DNA from: Bacteroidia bacterium
Lineage (GTDB): Bacteria; Bacteroidota; Bacteroidia; AKYH767-A; OLB10
Direction of reading: 5' to 3'
Length of the DNA: 64,000 nt
Assembly: GCA_037045145.1 (NCBI GenBank)
Contig: JBAOIA010000011.1
Coordinates: 930,001 to 994,000, forward strand
In this document: positions 54,086 through 61,988 of the stretch, piece after piece
Layout of the letters: the number at the start of each line of letters is the position of its first letter
How positions within the stretch are numbered: position 1 is the first letter of the stretch
Notes under the pieces: generated by a model
What the model saw: only the letters and a program-made list of their open reading frames with translations
What the model was told of the DNA's origin: nothing
The model's database searches: none
Program-made: the position numbers and the translations under genes

Positions 54086-57000
54086 ATGACAAAAACACAG
54101 TACAACAGTAAACCGAAATCGGCTTCTTTCTGGAGTTGGATTTTGTGTTTCATGTTCCTGGTAGGAATGTGGACAACGGGCGCACAGGCGCAAACTTATA
54201 CTGTAGTACCTACAGGAGGTACGGCAGGCAACACCAATGGGACAGGCTCTGATCCTATAGATGATTTTTATAATTTTCTGCGTTATCAGGTTGTTTACAC
54301 TGCTGCAGAGCTTTCGGCAGCCGGTCTAAGTAGTGGTATGACAATTACAGATATAGGCTGGAATGTGACAGAGGCACCGGGCACTTTATCTGCCTACACC
54401 ATGCGCATGGGAACTACTACAGCATCTAATTCGGCTGCACATGATGCTTCGGCATTGACGACCGTTAAGAACGCATTTACCTATGTACCCACTGTTGGAT
54501 GGAACATGATTACCTTGGATGTGCCATTTATTTGGGATGGTTCAAGCAACCTGTTGATTGATATTTGTACAGGCTCTAACCCATACAGCAGTCCTTATGG
54601 AGGCGTTCAGGCAAAAACTGGCGTAACCAGTGGCAGCCGTTTTAAACGTTGTGATGGTTGTGGCAGCCAGTGTTCGGTAGCAACCAATAGCACATTAACT
54701 ACCAAACCCTATTTAGGTATTAATGCTACAGCAGGATCACCTTGCTCAGGCACTCCTGCACCGGGTAACACACTTTCCAGTGCAAGCCCTGTTTGTGCAA
54801 CTACTTCTTTTAACTTATCACTTCAAAATATCGTTTCAGGTAGTGGTATCACCTATCAGTGGCAGTCATCACCTGATGGCAGCACATGGACTAACTTCGG
54901 TACCAGCGCTCCTTCTCAAAGTGTCACCCAATCCACAGCTACTTACTATCAATGTATAGTTACCTGTACCAACAGCGGACTAAGTGCTACTTCTGCACCT
55001 GTACAGGTATTACAAAATCTCCCTATTAATTGCTATTGTACACCTACTTCTACAAGCGCTACTTATGGTATTACCAATTTTACTACCACAGGTGGTGTAA
55101 CTAATATTAATAATACGAGTACTGGTGGTCAGGGATATGTAAATAATACAGCTCAAGTGGTGTCGCAACTTCAAGGTAGTAGTGTGAATTTTAGTTATAC
55201 AGTAGTACCTACAGAAGGTGTAGGAATCTGGATAGACTGGAATCAAAATGGAAGCTTCTTAGATGCAGGTGAGCAAGTATATAATGCTGGAAGCTATGTA
55301 AGTAGTGGTTCAGGAACTATCTCTGTGCTATTAAGCCAACCTGCGGGCAATTACAGAATGCGTATCGTGGGTAACTGGCTCTCAACTTCTCCTACGCCAT
55401 GTGGTGACTTAGGTTCTGCGGGTTATGGTGAAGCAGAAGATTATACGTTTACGGTTATTCCTCTTAGCAACTGCTCAGGCACACCTGCACCCGGCAATAC
55501 CTTGTCCAATCCAGCTACGGCTTGTATCGGACAAAATATTAATTTATCATTACAAAACAGTGTGGTAGGCGCAGGCATTACATTCGATTGGCAGTCATCA
55601 CCGGATGGTGTAACCTGGACAAGTACAGGAGGTACATTACCTTCTTATACAACTACACAAAGTGCTGCTACATGGTATCAGTGCATTGTAACATGTACCT
55701 ACAGTGGACAAAGTGCTACCTCAACACCGGTTCAGGTATTACAAAATTCATTCCTGACATGCTATTGTACATCAAGTGCCACCTCCACAGGTGATGAAGA
55801 TATTCTTAATGTAACTTTTGGCGCATTAAATAACTCTTCTACCTGTGCTACAACAGGTGGAGGACCCGGCTCTACTTTAAACATGTATAGTAATTATACC
55901 AGTGGCCCCGGTGCCCCTGCAACACCTATTGTGGTGCAAGGCAATGCAGTGCCATTTTCTATTCAGGTGGGTACTTGCGGTAGCAACTACAATAACATGG
56001 TTAAAATTTTTATTGACTGGAATCAGAATGGTTTATTGACTGATGTTGGTGAAGAAGTATATGTTTCGCCAACTTATACCAGTGGCCCACATACAGAAAC
56101 CGGAACAGTGATTGTTCCATTGACTGCCGCTACCGGTGTTACGCTTATGCGTGTGGTTAATGTTGAGACCACTTCAGCTTTAAGTATTAACCCTTGTGGT
56201 ACCTATGGCTATGGTGAAACAGAAGATTATCTGATTAATGTAACTGTTGCGTCAGGTTGTACAGGTACTCCAGCAGCATCTGTAACAACATCTTCGTCAA
56301 CAAATGTTTGTCCTAGTGGCAGCTTTACATTAAACACCAGTCCATATTATTCTGATGCAGGACTTACCTTCGACTGGCAAAGCTCTCCTGACGGAATTAC
56401 TTATTCTTCTACAGGTATAATAACACAGAGCTATCCGGTATCAGGTTTTACTGCTACCACATGGTATCAGTGTGTGGTTACTTGTACCAATAGTGGGTTG
56501 TCAACTACCTCAACACCTGTGCAGGTTTCACTCAATCCATTTTACAATTGTTATTGTACAGCTAACTTACATACATTTAGTACACCATGTATTAATGAGA
56601 TTGATTTAAATACCTTAAGTAACAATACAGCTGCTGCAGGTTGTGCATTACCCGCATATTCTTTCCAATCAGCAACAACAAATGTACTTAAAGGAAGTAC
56701 TTATACGTTTACGAGAGTTGCATCAGGTACAGGAGCGTGGACAGGCTTGTGGATTGACTATGACCATAGCGGTACCTTTGATGCCAGTGAATATACTGAG
56801 GTGTCAAATACCTCAACAGGAGCCCTTACCAACAGTATTTCGCTTACCATTCCTATGTCTGCTTTAAGTGGTAACACGGGTATGCGTATCCGTCAACGTA
56901 CTGTTGATATGACAGCTGCTGATGCATGTACACAAAACTTTGGCTCAGGAGAAACAGAAGATTATGTGATTAATCTTGTCAATCCAAACCCATGTAGTGG

Positions 57001-60000
57001 AACTCCAGCTCCTGGTGCAACAGTTTCTTCAGGTAATCCTGCATGTTTTATTGATGCGATTACACTAAGTACTCAAAATTTAATGACAGATTTGGGATTA
57101 ACATTTAACTGGCTGACATCACCTGATGGAGTTACCTGGACATCAACCGGAGTAACAACTCCTACAATGACAGTGAATCAGTCTGCTGCCACTTACTATA
57201 TGGTAGCTGTAACCTGTACAAATTCCGGTCTGTCAGGAAATTCTACTCCTCTTTTAGTGAATCAGACAGTGTGTTATTGCACCACACCTTATTATAGCTA
57301 TAATTCAGGTTATGACATGTGTGTTTATTACAATTATATTGGCAATGTAACTTTTGCCGGTATTAATAATTCAACAGTCTGCGATAACACTCCTCCTTAT
57401 TACAATTACTATTCATCACAAACTGCTACAGTGAACAGAACAGGCAGTTATCCGATTACCATTTCTGCTACAGCGGGTGGTGCTTCTTTCCAGTTGTATA
57501 AAGTTTATATAGACTTTAACGATAACGGAAGTTTTGATGATGCAGGTGAGATGGTTTATACTTCAGGTTTTATCAGTTCAGCTACCAACTATACTACCGG
57601 TACAATTGTTATTCCTAATACAGCACCTTTAGGTACCCACAGAATGAGAGTAAGATCAACAAATCCATTAAATACAAATATTGATGCGAATTCTTGTTCT
57701 GATGATGGTTATTTGGGAGAGGTTGAAGATTATAATATATTAATTAATCCTGCTCCACCATGCAGTGGAACACCAACCCCAGGTGCTACTTTATCTGATA
57801 AAGCACTTGTTTGTTCTTCAACAACAATCAACCTGAGTCTGCAAAACACTACTCCGGGATTAGGGGTAACTTATCAATGGCAATCATCAGCAGATGTTGC
57901 ATTTACTACTCCGGTTAATTTGGGTACAGCTGCAACACAAACTGCAACGCAAACTACAACAACGTACTATCGTTGTCTGGTGACATGTAGTGGTAATACA
58001 GGAATTTCTACTCCTGTTTTGGTGAGTTCAACAACTGCCTGTTACTGCACCAACCCCACAACCGGTAGTAATGGATGCGCACTTGGATTGTACATTGACA
58101 ATGTAACATTTGCAGGTATTAACAATACCAGTGGATGTTTCTCTCCAGTGCCTTATACGACACCATTCTATAGCTTCTTCCCATCACAGGTGGCTACTGC
58201 ACAGCAAGGAAACACTTATGCGTTTTCTGCATCAGCACCTAATAATCCAGGATCATACTATCAATGGTATGGTGTGTGGATTGACTACAATGACAATGGC
58301 AGCTTTGATGATGCCGGTGAATTGGTGTTATCCAGTGTAGCAGGTGCAACAACATTAGCTAATGCACTGACCGGAAATATTACTATTCCTCTTACAGCAA
58401 CAGTTGGACAACATCTGATGCGTGTTAGAACAGGTAATGTTCAAGTAGCAATTAATTCATGTTCTGACAACTCTGTTAGTGGTGAAGTAGAAGATTATCT
58501 GATTGATATCACTGCAGCACCCAATTGCAGCACTCCTGCTCCGGGCAACACCATTTCGTCTGTAACCAGCACTTGTCCAAGTGAAAACATAAACCTGAGT
58601 TTACAGAACAACTCTGTTGAAATTGGTTTAATTTATCAATGGCAGGTTTCTACAGCAGGTGCCGGTGGTCCCTGGACAAACGTAGGCACTAACGCAAATA
58701 CCTTTACTGCAACACAAACTGTTGCTTCATGGTATCAGTGCGTAGTGACATGTACGTTTGGCGGAGCCACAGCAACTTCTACACCTGTACAGGTAACCAT
58801 GAATCCAATAGCCAGTTGCTATTGTGTTGCAGGTGCAACTACTGCGGGTTGTTCAAGTGGCGATGAGTATATCGGTAATGTTACTCTCAACACTATCAAT
58901 AATACAAGCACTTGCCAGCCTTCTGGCACGCAATACACTGATTTTACAGCGATTTCTACCAATTTGAAAATAGGTGATACGTATGTGGCATCAGTATTAA
59001 CTCCAAATTATTTTAGCGGTGATCAGGCTGCAATATGGATTGACTTTAATCAGAATGGCACATTTGAAGTTCCTGCAGAGCAGTTTATCTTATCAGGTGG
59101 TGCCAGCGGTGTACCTTTCACAGGTAATATCACAATCCCCGGTAGTGCTTTAACAGGCAATACCCGCATGCGCGTGAGAATGGCGTATTCTGGAACTTTA
59201 GCACCATGCGGTATTGTTACTTATGGTGAAGTAGAAGATTATACAGTAAATATTTCTCCTCCTACATGTGTAATGGCACCTACCTATCCTGCCGATGCAG
59301 GCAGTGGTTGTGCCGATGCAGTTACAGGTAACATTACCCTTAGCTGGCCAGCCTTATTAGGCGCAACAGGTTACGATGTGTATTTCGGAACAGTCAATCC
59401 GCCAGTCACGATGGTTTCATTTAATCAGATAGGTCTGACCTATGATGCCAATGTAGTTAGTGGAAATACATATTACTGGATGATAGTACCTCAAATTTCA
59501 GGTGGCGGAAGCTCTTGTAACGTTTGGTCATTTAGCGTATCACCATCACCAGTTCCTGTAGCAGGCTCTGGAGGCGATGTTTGTTTGGGTAATGACATCT
59601 TCCTGTCAGCAGACAACGTAGATCCGGGTCAGTTAACTGGCAACACCTATTCCTGGACAGGACCAAATTCATTTACAAGTTCTCTTCAGTATCCATCAAT
59701 CAGCAGTCCAAATGCTACATACAGCGGAACATATACAGTGATAGTAACGAATCAGTATGGTTGTACAGCAAGTGCAAGCACGAGCTTAAATGTAAATGAC
59801 AATCCAACATTAACAATAGATTCTCTGGTGAATGTAAGTTGTGCAGGCGGTAGTGATGGAATATTATACACATCTGCTGCAGGAGGCTTGGCCCCATATG
59901 GCTATACCTCAGACTTTATAAACTTCAACTCAACAGGAGTGATGGGCAACCTGGCAACAGGAGCAACCACGGTTTATGTAAGTGACGGCAATGGCTGCCA

Positions 60001-61627
60001 GGCTCAAATAGTAGGCAACCTGACAGCAATAAGCACAGCACCTCCATCACAGTCGGTGGTAGTAACGCCAACGATAATAGGAATGCCAGCTTATGCATGT
60101 CCCGGAACAACAGCGAATCTGAGCATACCTGCAGTAGCAGGCGCAACGAAGTATATCTGGGATGGTCCATTCGGCACCTACTTTAATGGTAATCCAATGA
60201 ACCAGTCGCCCTATACAACGACCACACCAAGTGTACAGATAACGTTCAGTTCATCAACCTCATCGTTTGTGAGTATAGGCGTTCAGGCAGCCAATGGTTG
60301 CGGAGCCTCACTTCGTAAAATCCAGAAGGTGAGATATCAGATAAGCACACCCAAGGAGATTACAGGAGCAACGACAATGTGTGCAAATACCAACGGCACC
60401 TATACGATAGCCCCGGTGACAGATGCCACAGGTTATCAGTGGATGATAACAGGTAATGCTACAGTAGTACCCAGTGGTACCTCAGTGGTAGTGTTCTTTG
60501 GACCTGGCTGGAATGGCGGTAACTTATGCGTAGCAGCAAAGACACCATGTTATACCACAGCGTATAAGTGTATGTACATAAGCAAGTCAGCATCAGCGTT
60601 GAATGCCATTACCGGGCCATTATCATCATGTCCAAACGAAGTACAGACCTTTAGTATAACACCATGTACAGGAGCAGCAAGCTACAACTGGACATTACCG
60701 GCAGGCGTTACCGGCAACTCAACAACGAACAGCATCACAGCCACTTTTGGGCCAACGTTTACGCATGGAGGCAACATCTGTGTAAGTGTGACAAGTATCT
60801 GCGGAGTAACCTCAGCGCCTAAGTGCAGAACGGTAGCTCAGGGTCTTCCTTCAGTACCGACAAGCATCAGTGGTATCACCAATGGATTGTGTAATCAGAG
60901 TGTTAACTACACGGTTCCATCAAGTCCGGGCGTTACCTATAACTGGACAGCGCCAGGCAGTATCAGTGGCAATGGCAACAGTTCGGTGAATGTTACCTAT
61001 GGCGCATTGACCACAGGTCAGTTATGTGTAACAGCGAGCAACAGTTGTGGAACAAGTGCAGCACGTTGTATTCCATTGAAGGGCTCACCAAACTCACCAA
61101 TAGGCTTGACGGCCATACCAGCGAGCTGGTGTGCCAATACGCAGGGTATAGAGTTTACAGCAGACATCGGTAACACCACAGGCTCGTACACATTGTCATG
61201 GGGCTATCCATCGTCACCAACAGCAACGTATGTAGCAGGTGGAGGAAATTCAAATGCACTGACCTTAGATTGGGGCACAGGCAATGGCTCAGTGGTAGTG
61301 AATGCAAGCAATGGCTGCGGAACAGGATCAAAAGCATTTGCGGTGACCATAGGATGTAAGGAAGGCGAGTTGGCATCAGCCAATAGGCTTAATGTATATC
61401 CAAACCCAACGGCAGGCGTGTTGAATGTAGAATACACAGCAGAGAAAGGCAATGCACAGGTAACAGTGCTTGATTTGAGTGGCCGTGTAGTAATGACACA
61501 GACACAAGCCAATGTAACAGGACAGAATACACTACAATTAGACCTGAGTAAGGTAGCTAAAGGCGCGTACATGCTGAATGTACAAACCAATGGCAGCAAC
61601 AATCAGGTGAGAGTGGTAGTGGAGTAG
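54086..61627 (+). CDS. Giant T9SS surface protein with six Ig-like + GEVED repeats
   Basis: 2513 residues. Signal peptide 1-36 (ends TTGAQAQ); unique N-terminal domain about 37-215. Six tandem units follow, each an Ig-like module starting CSGTPAPG or similar (220, 463, 725, 970, 1226, 1481) and a GEVED domain starting CYC (316, 559, 822, 1063, 1319, 1578), closed by GEAEDY, GETEDY or GEVEDY (448 to 1714). After these come a fibronectin-like module (about 1730-1810), PKD/Ig-like modules (about 1815-2425) and the sorting domain from NVYPNPTAGVL (2436). Each GEVED carries an acidic loop such as DWNQNGSF or DFNDNGSF that could bind calcium. Likely an adhesin; the ligand is unknown. The frame is intact over 7.5 kb. 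Confidence 0.93.
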   Translation: MTKTQYNSKPKSASFWSWILCFMFLVGMWTTGAQAQTYTVVPTGGTAGNTNGTGSDPIDDFYNFLRYQVVYTAAELSAAGLSSGMTITDIGWNVTEAPGTLSAYTMRMGTTTASNSAAHDASALTTVKNAFTYVPTVGWNMITLDVPFIWDGSSNLLIDICTGSNPYSSPYGGVQAKTGVTSGSRFKRCDGCGSQCSVATNSTLTTKPYLGINATAGSPCSGTPAPGNTLSSASPVCATTSFNLSLQNIVSGSGITYQWQSSPDGSTWTNFGTSAPSQSVTQSTATYYQCIVTCTNSGLSATSAPVQVLQNLPINCYCTPTSTSATYGITNFTTTGGVTNINNTSTGGQGYVNNTAQVVSQLQGSSVNFSYTVVPTEGVGIWIDWNQNGSFLDAGEQVYNAGSYVSSGSGTISVLLSQPAGNYRMRIVGNWLSTSPTPCGDLGSAGYGEAEDYTFTVIPLSNCSGTPAPGNTLSNPATACIGQNINLSLQNSVVGAGITFDWQSSPDGVTWTSTGGTLPSYTTTQSAATWYQCIVTCTYSGQSATSTPVQVLQNSFLTCYCTSSATSTGDEDILNVTFGALNNSSTCATTGGGPGSTLNMYSNYTSGPGAPATPIVVQGNAVPFSIQVGTCGSNYNNMVKIFIDWNQNGLLTDVGEEVYVSPTYTSGPHTETGTVIVPLTAATGVTLMRVVNVETTSALSINPCGTYGYGETEDYLINVTVASGCTGTPAASVTTSSSTNVCPSGSFTLNTSPYYSDAGLTFDWQSSPDGITYSSTGIITQSYPVSGFTATTWYQCVVTCTNSGLSTTSTPVQVSLNPFYNCYCTANLHTFSTPCINEIDLNTLSNNTAAAGCALPAYSFQSATTNVLKGSTYTFTRVASGTGAWTGLWIDYDHSGTFDASEYTEVSNTSTGALTNSISLTIPMSALSGNTGMRIRQRTVDMTAADACTQNFGSGETEDYVINLVNPNPCSGTPAPGATVSSGNPACFIDAITLSTQNLMTDLGLTFNWLTSPDGVTWTSTGVTTPTMTVNQSAATYYMVAVTCTNSGLSGNSTPLLVNQTVCYCTTPYYSYNSGYDMCVYYNYIGNVTFAGINNSTVCDNTPPYYNYYSSQTATVNRTGSYPITISATAGGASFQLYKVYIDFNDNGSFDDAGEMVYTSGFISSATNYTTGTIVIPNTAPLGTHRMRVRSTNPLNTNIDANSCSDDGYLGEVEDYNILINPAPPCSGTPTPGATLSDKALVCSSTTINLSLQNTTPGLGVTYQWQSSADVAFTTPVNLGTAATQTATQTTTTYYRCLVTCSGNTGISTPVLVSSTTACYCTNPTTGSNGCALGLYIDNVTFAGINNTSGCFSPVPYTTPFYSFFPSQVATAQQGNTYAFSASAPNNPGSYYQWYGVWIDYNDNGSFDDAGELVLSSVAGATTLANALTGNITIPLTATVGQHLMRVRTGNVQVAINSCSDNSVSGEVEDYLIDITAAPNCSTPAPGNTISSVTSTCPSENINLSLQNNSVEIGLIYQWQVSTAGAGGPWTNVGTNANTFTATQTVASWYQCVVTCTFGGATATSTPVQVTMNPIASCYCVAGATTAGCSSGDEYIGNVTLNTINNTSTCQPSGTQYTDFTAISTNLKIGDTYVASVLTPNYFSGDQAAIWIDFNQNGTFEVPAEQFILSGGASGVPFTGNITIPGSALTGNTRMRVRMAYSGTLAPCGIVTYGEVEDYTVNISPPTCVMAPTYPADAGSGCADAVTGNITLSWPALLGATGYDVYFGTVNPPVTMVSFNQIGLTYDANVVSGNTYYWMIVPQISGGGSSCNVWSFSVSPSPVPVAGSGGDVCLGNDIFLSADNVDPGQLTGNTYSWTGPNSFTSSLQYPSISSPNATYSGTYTVIVTNQYGCTASASTSLNVNDNPTLTIDSLVNVSCAGGSDGILYTSAAGGLAPYGYTSDFINFNSTGVMGNLATGATTVYVSDGNGCQAQIVGNLTAISTAPPSQSVVVTPTIIGMPAYACPGTTANLSIPAVAGATKYIWDGPFGTYFNGNPMNQSPYTTTTPSVQITFSSSTSSFVSIGVQAANGCGASLRKIQKVRYQISTPKEITGATTMCANTNGTYTIAPVTDATGYQWMITGNATVVPSGTSVVVFFGPGWNGGNLCVAAKTPCYTTAYKCMYISKSASALNAITGPLSSCPNEVQTFSITPCTGAASYNWTLPAGVTGNSTTNSITATFGPTFTHGGNICVSVTSICGVTSAPKCRTVAQGLPSVPTSISGITNGLCNQSVNYTVPSSPGVTYNWTAPGSISGNGNSSVNVTYGALTTGQLCVTASNSCGTSAARCIPLKGSPNSPIGLTAIPASWCANTQGIEFTADIGNTTGSYTLSWGYPSSPTATYVAGGGNSNALTLDWGTGNGSVVVNASNGCGTGSKAFAVTIGCKEGELASANRLNVYPNPTAGVLNVEYTAEKGNAQVTVLDLSGRVVMTQTQANVTGQNTLQLDLSKVAKGAYMLNVQTNGSNNQVRVVVE
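55031..55283 (+). repeat. GEVED DNA repeat, copy 1
   Basis: This part of the first GEVED domain aligns with 63726-63978 with about 13 mismatches by eye (near 95% identity), including an unbroken 88-base match at 55196-55283. Confidence 0.88.
61355..61627 (+). repeat. Duplicated C-terminal tail, copy 2
   Basis: Gap-free partner of 53332-53604. The protein tails differ at only a few positions (for example ADKG/AEKG and SHTNVS/TQANVT). Confidence 0.85.
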
Positions 61628-61651
61628 TAGCAAGTTAATTTAAATTTAAAA

Positions 61652-61691
61652 AAGCGAGGTAGTCTTTATTCAAGACTACCTCGCTTTTTTT
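61652..61691 (+). terminator. Intrinsic terminator after the 2513-aa gene
   Basis: A perfect 15-pair stem, AAGCGAGGTAGTCTT with AAGACTACCTCGCTT, around TATTC, ending in a T-run. It begins 24 bases after the stop codon. Confidence 0.94.
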
Positions 61692-61841
61692 ATTCGATTT
61701 TTTAAAAGCGTGTTTCGGGTTCTTAGATAATATTCTATAAGTATTTTATTATTTTTTAGATAATAATCTATTGATATTAAATATTCATTTAAAACACGAA
61801 AAAAACTGATTAAAAAACTTTTAAAATTAAATTTCTACAAT

Positions 61842-61849
61842 TAAATTTG
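61842..61849 (+). promoter_or_regulatory. Possible -7 element of the third array gene
   Basis: TAAATTTG fits TAnnTTTG but has no well-placed TTG upstream. It lies 140 bases before the ATG. Downstream, AAAACCG (61863-61869) could pair with CGGTTTT (61930-61936), enclosing a GTGC/GCAC hairpin, so the leader may be structured. Confidence 0.3.
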
Positions 61850-61988
61850 AAGTCGAATTACCAAAACCGAACAGAAATAAATGCATTTTAACGACTATTT
61901 TTTGCAGCTTTTTAGTGCTTATCTGCACACGGTTTTAGTATTTAATGTAGAGAATAAAAATCAATTAGTTTAACCAAAATCAAATATC

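Noticed and set aside
54743..59240. The repeated units as a CRISPR array or noncoding satellite
   Set aside because: The repeats are about 250 codons long, divergent, and keep one reading frame throughout, so they are protein modules.
59715..61376. Several Leu/His-rich minus-strand frames within the 2513-aa gene
   Set aside because: Antisense of repeated Ser/Thr/Gly-rich modules; no promoter or start signals of their own.
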